Assembly: GCA_019112765.1 (NCBI GenBank)
Contig: DXIU01000040.1
Span: 1-64,000, forward strand
Source: Candidatus Mediterraneibacter norwichensis
GTDB taxonomy: Bacteria > Bacillota > Clostridia > Lachnospirales > Lachnospiraceae
Direction of reading: 5' to 3'
DNA: 64,000 nt
Position 1 is the first letter of the stretch. Every line of letters starts with the position of its first letter. Below the pieces are notes generated by a model. That model had not been told where the DNA came from. It saw nothing but the letters and a program-made list of their open reading frames with translations, and made no database searches. Below are positions 52,355-63,199 of this stretch, piece by piece. A program made the translations under genes and the position numbers.

Positions 52355-53230
52355 CTACTGAAAGAATTTTTCTTTTACTTCTTCTACCGGCATTTCCTTA
52401 CCCGTGAACAGCTCGAATGCGGCAACTCCCTGCCAGAGCAGCATTCCGCTTCCGCCTACCGCAGCTTTACATCCTGCTTCTTTCGCCTTGCGGACCAGAA
52501 GGGTTTCCTTCGGATTGTACACCACATCCGCCACCGCAAGATCCGAACGGAGAACTTTTTCCGGAACCGGCATTACATTCTCCAGCGGACTCATACCTGC
52601 CCGCGTGGCATTGACAAGAATGTCGCTTTCGCCGATCACCCGGGTCAGCATTTCTTCATTATCCAGATCTTCTATCCACACTTTTCCAATAGAAGGCACT
52701 GCTTTCCGGATCTTTTCCACTGTCTTTTCCCCGTTTGCGTAGAACTCGTCTTTCCGGTTGAAAATAGCGATCTCCGCAGCTCCGTCCAGGGCTGCCTGAA
52801 CAGCAATTGCAGTCGCTGCCCCGCCTGTGCCAAGCAGAACGATTTTCTTTCCTTTTATGTCCACTCCATGCTCCAGGAGATTGCGCACAAACCCTGTGCC
52901 GTCTGTCATATGCCCGGTCATTGTACCGTCTTCCTCAATTACAACCGTATTGCAGGCGCCTACCAGCTCCGCCGCGGGGGAAAGGCGGTCGACCAGCTGG
53001 GCAACCGCTGTCTTACACGGCATTGTCACGTTAAATCCGCCTGCATGAAATGTACGGAACGCATCCAGCGCATCTTTTGTTTTCTCCAACGGCACGTCAA
53101 ATGCCAGGTAAGCACTGTTAATGCCAAGTTTTTCAAAGCTGTAGTTGTACATAGCCGGGGAACCGGAATGGCCTACCGGCGATCCGATCAGTGCATATAA
53201 TTTTGTATGTCCGTCAATTCTTCTTTCCAT
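52355..53230 (-). CDS. aroE: Shikimate dehydrogenase
   Basis: LYALIGSPVGHSGSPAMYNYSFEKLGINSAYLAFDV...VLLGTGGAATAIAV; GGGAGG RBS before ATG at 53230. Confidence 0.95.
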   Translation of the reverse strand: MERRIDGHTKLYALIGSPVGHSGSPAMYNYSFEKLGINSAYLAFDVPLEKTKDALDAFRTFHAGGFNVTMPCKTAVAQLVDRLSPAAELVGACNTVVIEEDGTMTGHMTDGTGFVRNLLEHGVDIKGKKIVLLGTGGAATAIAVQAALDGAAEIAIFNRKDEFYANGEKTVEKIRKAVPSIGKVWIEDLDNEEMLTRVIGESDILVNATRAGMSPLENVMPVPEKVLRSDLAVADVVYNPKETLLVRKAKEAGCKAAVGGSGMLLWQGVAAFELFTGKEMPVEEVKEKFFQ

Positions 53231-53512
53231 AATGATTCTGCCTCCCGATATTTGCTGCTCTCTGCCGCTCAGGGCAGGAGTCAGGATTATCCTGATAGAA
53301 ATGCAGCGGAAAGCGCACATCAGAAATCCGCTCCGCTGACCTGGGTTCAGTATAACACATTCCCCCTGATACTCCAACACTTTAACGCATAAAAATTTTA
53401 ATGTGTTAAGTCGAATCTTTTTTTCTTTTATGCTATACTCATGTAAAGCATCTGCCGGAGATACGTTTTCAGAGAGCGATAAACCGGCGCATCTGCTTCA
53501 GGAGGTCTTTAC

Positions 53513-54565
53513 ATGAACTTACTTAATTATGCCAATGATCTGATTTACGCGGCGGGGAATACGAAAAATCTTCCCGACATTCTCACCCGCTTCCGGATAT
53601 TACTGCCGGAATACTCTTCCTGCGCGGAAGAAAAAAAACCCTGGCCGCGGGAAGATAATGAAAATCTGTTCGCCCTTCTCTGGAATCTGCACGATGGGGA
53701 CACGCTGTCCGCCACCCTTCTCCCACGGGAAGCTCCGTTCACTTTTGAGGGACACTATAAGCCCGCCACACGGACACAGATGCATTCTCATGAATATCTG
53801 GAACTGTTCTATATCGCAGACGGGGAATACCGGCAGAAAATCCTGGACAGTGAATTCACATTTTCAAAGGGAGAGCTGTGCCTGATTGACCGGAACTGTC
53901 TGCACCAGGAGATCCTGGACGGCACATCCGCCACAATTCTCTTTCTCGGAATCACGCCGGATATTTTTGATGACATTACAAAAAACAGTACAGGCGCTGA
54001 GGGCATGGACGGATTTTTAAACACCGCTCTCCTGAAGCAGAAAAATATACAGCAGTACCTGCATTTCCGCCCCCGGACAGAGTCTGATCCGCTGATGGAG
54101 GAGACTTTTCTGTCGCTTCTGGCCGAACTGTCCCGCAATGACGCAGCCTCTCCGCTGATCTGCAGAGGCCTTCTGACACGCCTGTTCGGTCTTCTCAGCA
54201 CCAACTATGAATTTTCGCTGTCCAAAAAAGTGAAAAAAGAAATGAACTGGCTTCTTCTGGAAGAAATATCAGCATTTATCGGCGAGCATCTCCAGGATAT
54301 CTCAATCCGCATGCTGGCTGAAAGATTTCATTTCCAGGACGATTATTTCAATCGTCTGCTGAAAAATTATACAGGTATGACGTATACTGAATTCCTTCAG
54401 TCGCTCCGGCTTGAGCGCGCCGAAACACTGCTGAGGGAAACCAGTTTCTCTGTAGAAGAAATCGCCCGGGAAATCGGCTACCACAACAAAGGATATTTCT
54501 ACAAAATATTTGCGGAACGGTACCGGCTTACGCCGGCACAGTTCCGCAGAAGGATGAAAAAATAG
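53513..54565 (+). CDS. AraC family transcriptional regulator
   Basis: C-terminal ISIRMLAERFHFQDDYFNRLLKNYTGMTYTEFLQSLRLERAETLLRETSFSVEEIAREIGYHNKGYFYKIFAERYRLTPAQFRR; N-terminal cupin. Confidence 0.94.
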   Translation: MNLLNYANDLIYAAGNTKNLPDILTRFRILLPEYSSCAEEKKPWPREDNENLFALLWNLHDGDTLSATLLPREAPFTFEGHYKPATRTQMHSHEYLELFYIADGEYRQKILDSEFTFSKGELCLIDRNCLHQEILDGTSATILFLGITPDIFDDITKNSTGAEGMDGFLNTALLKQKNIQQYLHFRPRTESDPLMEETFLSLLAELSRNDAASPLICRGLLTRLFGLLSTNYEFSLSKKVKKEMNWLLLEEISAFIGEHLQDISIRMLAERFHFQDDYFNRLLKNYTGMTYTEFLQSLRLERAETLLRETSFSVEEIAREIGYHNKGYFYKIFAERYRLTPAQFRRRMKK

Positions 54566-54578
54566 TATTTATTTTTTC

Positions 54579-56978
54579 TTATTTGTCTTCCGGTAAATGC
54601 CATTTCCAGTCTCTGATCTCCGGCATATCAATACCGTTGTCATGGATGTACTGCTTGTGCTCAACCAGCTTGTCGTTCATCTGCTGAATCAGATAAGAAC
54701 CGCGGTTTCCGAGCTGCGGCAGTGCTTTGATAGCATTCTTTACAAGGTTGAATCTGTCAATCTCATTCTGAACACGCATATCGAACGGTGTTGTGATTGT
54801 TCCTTCTTCCTTGTATCCGTATACTCTGATGTTCTTGTTCGCACGTCTGTATGTCATCTCGTGAATCAGAGTATGATAGCCGTGGAATGCGAAGATAATC
54901 GGCTTGTCTGTTGTAAACAGAGCGTTGTACTCTGCGTCTGTCAGACCGTGCGGATGTTTTGTATGCTCTTCCAGTTTCATCAGGTCAACTACGTTGACAA
55001 CGCGGATCTTCAGTTCCGGAAGTGCGTCACGCAGGATTGTTACAGCTGCAAGAGTCTCAAGTGTCGGTGTGTCGCCGCAGCATGCCATTACGAGGTCCGG
55101 CTCCTGTCCCTGATCGTTGCTTGCCCAGTTCCAGATACCGATACCCTGTGTACAGTGTTTTACAGCCTGCTCCATTGTCAGCCACTGCTGTCTCGGATGC
55201 TTGGAAGCTACGATTACGTTTACATAATCTCTGCTTCGGATACAGTGATCGAAGCAGGACAGCAGACAGTTCGCATCCGGCGGAAGGTAAAGACGTACTA
55301 CGTCTGCCTTCTTATTGGCAATGTGATCCAGGAATCCGGGATCCTGATGTGTAAATCCGTTGTGATCCTGCTGCCATACGTTGGATGACAGGATCAGGTT
55401 CAGGGATGCAATAGACTGTCTCCACGGCAGCTGATTGCAGACTTTCAGCCATTTAGCGTGCTGAGCGCACATGGAATCTACTACACGGATAAATGCTTCG
55501 TAGCTTGCGAAGAATCCATGACGTCCTGTCAGCAGATATCCTTCCAGCCATCCCTCGCACATATGCTCGCTGAGCATGGAGTCCATAACACGTCCGTCAG
55601 CTGCAAGGAATTCGTCTGTATCATATTTTTCACCGTTCCAGTCACGGTTTGTAACTTCGAATACTTTTCCGAGACGGTTGGACATTGTCTCATCCGGTCC
55701 GAAGATACGGAAGTTTCTTTCTTTCTCGTTCAGTTTGAAGATATCTCTTACGAATCCGCCAAGCTCGATCATATCCTGAGCCTCAACAGCGCCCGGAGCC
55801 GGTACGTCAACCGCGTAATCACGGAAGTCCGGAAGTCTCAGGTCACGAAGCAGCTTACCGCCGTTTGCATGCGGGTTGGAACCGATTCTTCTGTCGCCCT
55901 TCGGAGCCAGCTCTTTGAGTTCCGGAATCAGTCTTCCGTTCTCATCAAACAGCTCTTCCGGATGATAGCTCTCAAGCCAGTCTTTCAGGATCTGAAGGTG
56001 TTCCGGCTTGTCCATCATGATCGGCACCTGATGTGCACGGAAGGAATCTTCAATCTGAGCTCCGTCAACTACCCTCGGGCCTGTCCATCCCTTCGGTGTA
56101 CGAAGAACGATCATCGGCCACTTCGGTCTTGTTGTGTCATCGTTCTCTCTTGCGTTCTTCTGGATCGCCTTGATGTCGTCCATAGCTTTGTCAAGAGCCT
56201 CTGCCATCTTTCTGTGCATAGCCATGTGGTCGCTTCCGTCATCCTCTACCTCTACGAAATACGGCTTCCATCCGCATCCGTCGAAGAAGTGCTCCAGTTC
56301 CTCATGAGAAACACGAGCCAGTACAGTCGGGTTGCTGATCTTATATCCGTTCATGTGAAGAATCGGAAGAACAGCTCCGTCTGTCTTCGGGTTCAGGAAT
56401 TTGTTGCACTGCCATGATGTTGCCAGCGGTCCTGTCTCTGCCTCGCCGTCTCCGACGATACATGCTGCGACAAGATCCGGGTTGTCAAATACTGCACCGA
56501 ATGAATGAGCCAGTGAGTATCCAAGCTCACCACCCTCGTTGATGGAACCCGGTGTCTCCGGAGCAACGTGGCTGGAAATACCGCCCGGGAATGAGAACTG
56601 CTTGCACAGTTTCTTCAGTCCGTCCATATCCTCTCCGATGTTCGGGTATACTTCGCTGTATGTACCCTCAAGGTATGTATTTCCTACGAAGAAGTTTCCG
56701 CCGTGTCCCGGTCCGGAAATAAGGATCATATCCTGATCGTATTTTTTAATTACTCTGTTCAGATGAACATAAACAAAGTTCTGTCCAGGTACAGTTCCCC
56801 AGTGTCCTACGATTTTCTTTTTAACATGATCCATTGTCAGCGGCTCGCGCAGAAGCGGGTTATCCAGAAGGTATAACTGAGCTGCGCCGAGATAGTTTGT
56901 AGCACGCCAGTACGCATCCATCTTTTTCAGATAGTCTTCAGTGATCGGCTGCTGTTCAACAACATTGTTCTCTGACAT
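54579..56978 (-). CDS. Xylulose-5-phosphate/fructose-6-phosphate phosphoketolase
   Basis: [25 protein letters not shown]...[20 protein letters not shown]...ISGPGHGG. Confidence 0.97.
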   Translation of the reverse strand: MSENNVVEQQPITEDYLKKMDAYWRATNYLGAAQLYLLDNPLLREPLTMDHVKKKIVGHWGTVPGQNFVYVHLNRVIKKYDQDMILISGPGHGGNFFVGNTYLEGTYSEVYPNIGEDMDGLKKLCKQFSFPGGISSHVAPETPGSINEGGELGYSLAHSFGAVFDNPDLVAACIVGDGEAETGPLATSWQCNKFLNPKTDGAVLPILHMNGYKISNPTVLARVSHEELEHFFDGCGWKPYFVEVEDDGSDHMAMHRKMAEALDKAMDDIKAIQKNARENDDTTRPKWPMIVLRTPKGWTGPRVVDGAQIEDSFRAHQVPIMMDKPEHLQILKDWLESYHPEELFDENGRLIPELKELAPKGDRRIGSNPHANGGKLLRDLRLPDFRDYAVDVPAPGAVEAQDMIELGGFVRDIFKLNEKERNFRIFGPDETMSNRLGKVFEVTNRDWNGEKYDTDEFLAADGRVMDSMLSEHMCEGWLEGYLLTGRHGFFASYEAFIRVVDSMCAQHAKWLKVCNQLPWRQSIASLNLILSSNVWQQDHNGFTHQDPGFLDHIANKKADVVRLYLPPDANCLLSCFDHCIRSRDYVNVIVASKHPRQQWLTMEQAVKHCTQGIGIWNWASNDQGQEPDLVMACCGDTPTLETLAAVTILRDALPELKIRVVNVVDLMKLEEHTKHPHGLTDAEYNALFTTDKPIIFAFHGYHTLIHEMTYRRANKNIRVYGYKEEGTITTPFDMRVQNEIDRFNLVKNAIKALPQLGNRGSYLIQQMNDKLVEHKQYIHDNGIDMPEIRDWKWHLPEDK

Positions 56979-57107
56979 TCTGAATGTCCTCCTTAATTAA
57001 AACTTGTCAGGGACATGAGTCCCCACCTTCATCTTATTTTAAACACTCCGAAGGCTTTTTTCAATTTCCCGTGTCTGTTAATTTCTCAAAAAGTTACCTA
57101 TTCCGAC

Positions 57108-58067
57108 TCAAAAACTGAACTTTCTGTCAATTTCTGTAATCAGGCTGTCACCCGACAGGTCATTCTCTCTCATATCAATCCTGCGGATCCGGCTGTCCTC
57201 ATAGGTCTTGTAGTAATAGATTCCTCTGCCGGCATTTACACAGCAGGAATATGTGGTAATATCCCAGGTTCCACGGGGCGTTACTACGGACCCCCTCACC
57301 ATGGACACCCCGTCCAGAATATGAAAAAACTGAGACACATTTTCCTCCTCCGTGCTGCCGCTGACAGAATTCCACTTCAGAAAAGCTGCCCGTATGAAGC
57401 GGGATACAGAGGAGGCATCACCCGGCAGGCCGGCAGCTCCCACTCCCTGCGAGCAGGGTTTCAGTTCCAGACCGGCGGCAAACCGGTTTACCGCCGGCGC
57501 TGCCTGCAGATTCAGATACTGATTCAGATTCCACCGGTGGTATTCAAAGGGCGGATTATTTGTCAGAACTCCGATAGGATTATCCAGAATATTCAGGCCC
57601 GTTCTGACCGGTTCCAGCACAAGACACTTCCGGCCGTCAGCCAGCATCCAGTGGAGGGGAGCCGGGGGCAGGCCGGCAGAAAACGCGGCGTCTGTGACGC
57701 ACGTATTCTCCAGAAGCTCTGCCGCCTCCTCCACAGAGCCGCAGCTTCCCAGTATCCAGGGAATCATTTCAAACGAAGCAGCGTTGAACATCCCTGCCTC
57801 TTCTTTCCGATAAACGGCATTGTCAGGAAAATTCAGCCCGGCCATGCACAATCCCTTTTCATTGACCGCCTCCGCATAAAGCGGAAATTTCTCCGGTGCC
57901 GCTGCCATTCCGATCATTGCATAGTGCTCTTTCAGCACGGGCAACCGGGTAAAACGCAGGGGGAACCGGCGGGGCGTAATCACCACATGCTCCCCGAAAG
58001 AAACGTCCAGATCCAGATTTCTCCCGAAATAAAACGCTCCGTTTTCACAGGTAATACAGGTACACAT
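57108..58067 (-). CDS. Choloylglycine hydrolase family / bile salt hydrolase-like, Cys2 nucleophile
   Basis: MCTCITCENGAFYFGRNLDLD...EKGLCMAGLNFP...VLTNNPPFEYHRWNLNQY...LPGDASSVSRFIRAAF; GGAGG RBS before ATG at 58067. Confidence 0.93.
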   Translation of the reverse strand: MCTCITCENGAFYFGRNLDLDVSFGEHVVITPRRFPLRFTRLPVLKEHYAMIGMAAAPEKFPLYAEAVNEKGLCMAGLNFPDNAVYRKEEAGMFNAASFEMIPWILGSCGSVEEAAELLENTCVTDAAFSAGLPPAPLHWMLADGRKCLVLEPVRTGLNILDNPIGVLTNNPPFEYHRWNLNQYLNLQAAPAVNRFAAGLELKPCSQGVGAAGLPGDASSVSRFIRAAFLKWNSVSGSTEEENVSQFFHILDGVSMVRGSVVTPRGTWDITTYSCCVNAGRGIYYYKTYEDSRIRRIDMRENDLSGDSLITEIDRKFSF

Positions 58068-58163
58068 AAACCATTTCCTCCAGTCTGCTTCCTCCATGCA
58101 TAAAGCGCCTCCGGCAAAAATGCCGGAGGCATCTGTATCCAGTATTACCCGCCTGCAGAGATT

Positions 58164-59303
58164 TTAATCTCTGTCAAACTTTGTGACAATCATATGAACA
58201 ATATAAGGAATAAGAATTACCGGTATCGCCAGGTAAGCAATGGCACTGTACGCCTTCTGAATCAGAGTCAGCAGCCCGAACTGGGCAATTCCGAAATCAA
58301 TGACGCAGCACACAAGGGCGGCAGCAATCTCTTTCCTGGAAATCTGAAATCTTTTCTTTGCTCCGTCAGAAACTTCCTTTTTCCTCCCGGATTCGCCGCA
58401 CACACGCTTCACCATGGCCGCAACCATATTAACCGCTGTGGATACTGCGCCCAGAATAATCAAAATCGAAATCAGCGGAGTCATAAACGAAGCCCCCACG
58501 CCGTTCTGCACCATAAATAATGTAGGCACGCTCTGCTGTGCCGCGTCCGGATTCGTGTAAATTGTCATAAGTCCCAGCACAACCATGACCATCATCAGAG
58601 AATTCACTACAAATCCCGCTCCCATACTCTTCACCGCGTCTCCCGGTTTTTCAAAGGATCTGGCATGCTGGACGAAAACCGCGATATTGGACAGCTGAAA
58701 CGTTCCATACAGGAACGCGGAGTAGAGCGCGTCTCCCAGAGGCAGCTGTTCTGCCGTCATGCTCCCGGCCGCAGCCGTAATCTCTGAAAAATTAACTGCG
58801 ATATTCGGAATATATACAATCAGAAGTCCCGCGATAATACATATGGACAGAACCGAAGCAACTCTGCGTACCAGATCTGTGCCGAAAATCGCAACAATAA
58901 AAATAAAGAGTCCGATCAGGAACGTACACAGCAGATACGGAAGCCCTGTCAGAGTACTGAGCGTCGCGCCGCCGGTGGCAAAAGCAACAGCCGGAGCCAC
59001 ACACATTACGCAGATATACAGCACTTCAAACAGATTGGAAAAAACCGGTGCAAATCTGCCGTAAAATGCGTTATTATATGAGCGGTAATCGTACACCTCA
59101 TGCTTTCTGGCAAACCGGAGACTGTACGCGAAAAAGACGGTATTGTACAGCATGGCAAGAACCGGCATGATCAGACACCAGATTCCGTATCTCACAAAAT
59201 AACTGTAGATCTGCGCTCCGGAGGCAAATCCACCTCCGAAATGTGTTGTAAACCATACAAATGATACGCCGAGGATAATGGCGCCTGTCTTATTTTTCTT
59301 CAT
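58164..59303 (-). CDS. YkvI-like membrane protein (putative transporter)
   Basis: KTGAIILGVSFVWFTTHFGGGFASGAQIYSYFVRYG, about 10 TM segments. Confidence 0.8.
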   Translation of the reverse strand: MKKNKTGAIILGVSFVWFTTHFGGGFASGAQIYSYFVRYGIWCLIMPVLAMLYNTVFFAYSLRFARKHEVYDYRSYNNAFYGRFAPVFSNLFEVLYICVMCVAPAVAFATGGATLSTLTGLPYLLCTFLIGLFIFIVAIFGTDLVRRVASVLSICIIAGLLIVYIPNIAVNFSEITAAAGSMTAEQLPLGDALYSAFLYGTFQLSNIAVFVQHARSFEKPGDAVKSMGAGFVVNSLMMVMVVLGLMTIYTNPDAAQQSVPTLFMVQNGVGASFMTPLISILIILGAVSTAVNMVAAMVKRVCGESGRKKEVSDGAKKRFQISRKEIAAALVCCVIDFGIAQFGLLTLIQKAYSAIAYLAIPVILIPYIVHMIVTKFDRD

Positions 59304-60399
59304 TGTCTTTTCTCACTCTTTCTTTCAGTTTATCCATTGCGTCAGCCAGCATCTCTTTTGTCACTCTGTAAGGATAATGGTCCACATCTGACATGTCCGG
59401 GATCCGCTCCATACACTCTTCCCACTCTTCCTCCGTGATCTCAATCTCATCCAGAGATACCGGCAGGTGAACTGCTTTGTTCAGCCTGTAGATCTTTTCA
59501 AACTCGTCATACTGCTGATCCGCCAGCAGGGCGATAAGAACGCCGAAACCTACCACCTCACCGTGAAGGTGTTTTTCCTCGATCACCGGATATACAGTCA
59601 TCGCATAGAAAATCGCGTGGGCCAGGCCGCTGTTGTAATCCGGCGTATAATCTTTGGTCAGGAAAATAGACGCGATTCCGGTGGTCACCACAATCGCCAG
59701 AACCACCTGTTCCACATCATAGGTACAGAGTCCCTTTCTGTGATCCTCAAGAGCCTTCGGCCCGTACTCGATCAGAGGCTCGCAGCACATACGGCTGACC
59801 GCCACGCCCAGCGCGGTAAAATGCTCCAGCCGTTCGTCTCTCGATGAAATCGTCGCCTCATAATATTTCGCATAGGTATCGCCGATTCCCGCCCACATAT
59901 ACTGGCTGGGCGCCTTTGCGATAATCTCCGTATCAATGAACGAATGCATGACCGGCCTGACAAAGAAATGAGGCTTCAGAAATGTCCCGTCCTCATTGTA
60001 CATAATTGAAACAGACGTACAGGCGGAGCAGTTTGAGGCAATGGTCGGGAAAGCAAACACCGGCTTATCATCTGTAATGCACAGGCACTTCACCGTATCA
60101 AGGGCCTTTCCGCCTCCTACGCCGAACACCATATCAGCCTCCTGATATACCGGCATGGCACGGAGTTTTTCCACTGTGGCATAAGTACAGTTTTCTCCGT
60201 AGATCTCTTTGCCAATGATTTCAAGATTTGTCTGTTTTACATAAGATTCTATTTTGTCACAGGCGGCTTCCAGAGCTTTCTTTCCGCCGATTACAAGGAC
60301 TTTCTTTCCGTAGGACTCGCACACCGGTCCGATTTTGTCATAGATTTTATCACCGATGGAATAATTCGGAAGATGTACTTCATAGTTTTCCAGTTTCAT
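59290..60399 (-). CDS. Iron-containing alcohol dehydrogenase family (GldA-like)
   Basis: DMVFGVGGGKALDTVKCLCITDDKPVFAFPTIASNCSACTSVSIMY; AAAGGAGA RBS before ATG at 60399. Confidence 0.9.
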   Translation of the reverse strand: MKLENYEVHLPNYSIGDKIYDKIGPVCESYGKKVLVIGGKKALEAACDKIESYVKQTNLEIIGKEIYGENCTYATVEKLRAMPVYQEADMVFGVGGGKALDTVKCLCITDDKPVFAFPTIASNCSACTSVSIMYNEDGTFLKPHFFVRPVMHSFIDTEIIAKAPSQYMWAGIGDTYAKYYEATISSRDERLEHFTALGVAVSRMCCEPLIEYGPKALEDHRKGLCTYDVEQVVLAIVVTTGIASIFLTKDYTPDYNSGLAHAIFYAMTVYPVIEEKHLHGEVVGFGVLIALLADQQYDEFEKIYRLNKAVHLPVSLDEIEITEEEWEECMERIPDMSDVDHYPYRVTKEMLADAMDKLKERVRKDNEEK

Positions 60400-60469
60400 A
60401 TTGATCTGTCTCCTTTCATCTGCGGGACCGGACCCGCCGGCGCCTGCGCCGTCATCCCCGGCTTTTTCC

Positions 60470-60765
60470 ACAAAAGAAAAAGCCCCTGTCCCATACAATT
60501 CTATTGCAGGGACAAGAGCGTTCATACAATCAACTCCTGCGGTGCCACCCGGCTTGATGCAGATCACTGCACCCTCTCACGCATACTGACATATGCTTTC
60601 TTTGATAACGGAGTCCAGTCTCCGGCTTGCCTACTCTGTAATTCAGCTCGCCCTCAAAAGCCCATTCACTCCAGTTCCGTCATACCGCGATTCCACCATC
60701 CGCGGCTCTCTGTAAAGCATTACTGAAGTTACTTGCTCTTTCTCAACGGTTTGATAAAACTTTAC
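60470..60765 (-). promoter_or_regulatory. T-box riboswitch with terminator, probable Trp (UGG) specifier
   Basis: Minus strand: CAGAGAGCCGCGGATGGTGGAATCGCGGTATGACGGAACTGGAGTGAATGGGCTTTTGAGG...AGCCGGGTGGCACCGCAGGAG... then terminator GTCCCTGcaatagaattgtatGGGACAGGGGCTTTTTC. Confidence 0.9.
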
Positions 60766-60838
60766 CACTCAAAAAAGAAAATGTCAATTTTATTTATACT
60801 CTGTTATTATATTCTCTCTGTTCAGCCCTTCCTGGTTC

Positions 60839-61801
60839 TTACGCCTTCCGGTGTTTAACGCATATACAGTCCGCCAGTTTTCTTGCTCCCTTAAATACTG
60901 CTTTGTCGGCCTGCATTGTTATATAAGCCAGCATTAGTATAACTGCGTACATGGGTATGTACCACCGTATTCCCGGATCCCGAACCGAAAAAAATATTTT
61001 ATAGACAATCAGATGGACCAGATACAGCTCAAATGTCATCTGATTAAAAAATTTCAGGATTCTGCTGTTAACCCTCACTCTTAGCGTAAACAGATATATC
61101 AGAACAAGGAAACTCACAGGACAGATATACTGAAGCTGACGAACTCCCTGGCGGTATTTCCATTCAATAACCAGAAATACCGCCGTGGCAGCCAGCAGCC
61201 ATATGTCTCTGCCTTTCTCTGTTTTTTTATCAATCTGCTTTTTATAAAGCGCCGTCAGCTCGCCAATCGCAAAACAAAAAGCCGTGTTATACCACCAGGT
61301 TCCCCTGTCTGCCGCAATACAAAGGCCAATATAGATTATCGGGTTCAGTACAATCCAGATCAGACTGCCCTTCAGATATTTTCTTCCGATCCAGAAGCAT
61401 ACATAACAATACAGAATAATTGCCACAAACCAGAGCTCTCTTCCATTTGGATAACAGAACCTCAGAGCAGCTCTGACAATATCCGCCGCATTATAATCTG
61501 TATGAAAAAATATATTATTGATCACGGTGACAACCGTTCCCGATACAAGAAAGATCAGAATCAGATGAAATACCTTATTCAGCCAGAATCCTTCAAAATA
61601 CTGTCTTCCCTTTTTCTGAAACCGGACTGTCAGTCCATACCCGGACATAAACAAAAAAACTGCAACGGCAAGCTGTCCTGTATTTGCAAAAATCAGGGAC
61701 AACATCCTGTTATCCGAGTAAAACGTCAGATGATAAAGCATCACAACAACAGCCGCTGCCCCTTTCAGACAATCCGTCGTGTTTTTCTCCACACAGATCA
61801 C
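60839..61801 (-). CDS. Acyltransferase family membrane protein (acyltransferase 3 type)
   Basis: LKGAAAVVVMLYHLTFYSDN...FLFMSGYGLTVRFQKKG...LWFVAIILYCYVCF. Confidence 0.88.
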   Translation of the reverse strand: MICVEKNTTDCLKGAAAVVVMLYHLTFYSDNRMLSLIFANTGQLAVAVFLFMSGYGLTVRFQKKGRQYFEGFWLNKVFHLILIFLVSGTVVTVINNIFFHTDYNAADIVRAALRFCYPNGRELWFVAIILYCYVCFWIGRKYLKGSLIWIVLNPIIYIGLCIAADRGTWWYNTAFCFAIGELTALYKKQIDKKTEKGRDIWLLAATAVFLVIEWKYRQGVRQLQYICPVSFLVLIYLFTLRVRVNSRILKFFNQMTFELYLVHLIVYKIFFSVRDPGIRWYIPMYAVILMLAYITMQADKAVFKGARKLADCICVKHRKA

Positions 61802-61902
61802 CCCCGTACGTATTAATCATGCCCTAGTATATCATGAAATCGGTTTTTCGGAAATATCCGGCTGAACCAGCTCTTCCCTGCCGGGCGTATTACGCAAAAA
61901 AT

Positions 61903-61943
61903 AAGCCAGACACCCCGGCATCTTCTGCCGTTTTGTCTGGCTT
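61903..61943 (-). terminator. Terminator of DAHP synthase gene
   Basis: AAGCCAGACAaaacggcagaagatgccggggTGTCTGGCTTATTTTTT. Confidence 0.8.
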
Positions 61944-61954
61944 TTTCATTTTTC

Positions 61955-62983
61955 TCAGCACATTTCCGCGATCTCGTAAAGCAGTCTTTCCGAAGCCTCC
62001 CATCCGAGACAGGGATCGGTAATGGATTTTCCGTAGATATGTTCAGATACATCCTGGCGTCCCGGTTCGATATAACTCTCGATCATCACGCCCTTGACCA
62101 GATTATGAATCTCCGGCGAGAGCTTGCGGTTATGAAGCACTTCCTTCACAATACGTACCTGTTCCTCATACTGCTTATTGGAATTGGAATGGTTGGAATC
62201 AACGAGAACCGCCTGATTCTGAAGGCCCATTTTCTCGTACATTTCCAGCAGGCACTTAATGTCTTCATAGTGATAGTTCGGCTGGCTGACGCCGCGCTTA
62301 TTTACTCCGCCCCGCAGAATCGCATGGGCAAGCGGATTGCCGGAAGTCTCCACTTCGCAGCCCGCATAGGCATAATGCTGGGGATGCTGTGCCGCATAGA
62401 TGGAGTTCAGCATAACGGAGAAGTCGCCGCTGGTAGGATTCTTCATTCCTGTAGGCACATCAAAACCACTGGCTGTCTGACGGTGGTGCTGATCCTCAAC
62501 GGAACGGGCTCCGATAGCCACATAAGAGAGCAGATCCTCCACATAACCCCAGTTTTCAGGATACAGCATTTCATCTGCTGCCGGCAGACCGAACTCCTCA
62601 ATGGAGCGCATCTGCAGACGGCGGATGGCAATCAGTCCCGCCACCAGGTCCGGACGCTCCTCCGGGTTCGGCTGGAACGCGATTCCCTTGTATCCGTCTC
62701 CATTGGTACGGGGCTTGTAAGTGTAAATACGGGGCACGATCTCGATCCGGTCCTTAACCTTCTCTGACACACGGCTCAGACGGCTGATATAGTCGCAGAC
62801 AGCATCTTCATTATCCGCCGAGCAGGGTCCGATAACCACGAGAAACTTATCTGATTTTCCTGTAAAAATATCACGCAGTGCCTGATCTTTCCGGCGCTTG
62901 ATCTCTTTGCCGCGCTCTGATAACGGATACTGCTCACGGATCTCGGCCGGCGTCGGCAGTTTCTTTAAGTATGAAAAACTCAT
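61955..62983 (-). CDS. 3-deoxy-7-phosphoheptulonate synthase (class I)
   Basis: FLVVIGPCSADNEDAVCDYISRLSRV...YTYKPRTNGDGYKGIAFQPNPEERPDL. Confidence 0.96.
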   Translation of the reverse strand: MSFSYLKKLPTPAEIREQYPLSERGKEIKRRKDQALRDIFTGKSDKFLVVIGPCSADNEDAVCDYISRLSRVSEKVKDRIEIVPRIYTYKPRTNGDGYKGIAFQPNPEERPDLVAGLIAIRRLQMRSIEEFGLPAADEMLYPENWGYVEDLLSYVAIGARSVEDQHHRQTASGFDVPTGMKNPTSGDFSVMLNSIYAAQHPQHYAYAGCEVETSGNPLAHAILRGGVNKRGVSQPNYHYEDIKCLLEMYEKMGLQNQAVLVDSNHSNSNKQYEEQVRIVKEVLHNRKLSPEIHNLVKGVMIESYIEPGRQDVSEHIYGKSITDPCLGWEASERLLYEIAEMC

Positions 62984-63199
62984 TGCAAAACAATCCTTTC
63001 TGTTCCCACCTGGGAAATATGTATTCCCGCTTCACTTTCCAGGGAAATGAGCGGCGTATATTCCATATGATACAGAGCTTTCTTTCCGTACCACATAAAA
63101 TAAAAGTTCTAAAATATAAAACCACAAAAAATAATATATCCAGACAGGTCATAATGTCAACTGATTCCGCCATATCTTTACAGAAAACTTTGTTTAAAA

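Noticed and set aside
60400-60567. 56-aa N-terminal extension of the iron-ADH ORF
   Set aside because: Encoded by the T-box antiterminator/terminator; the ATG at 60399 has a good RBS.
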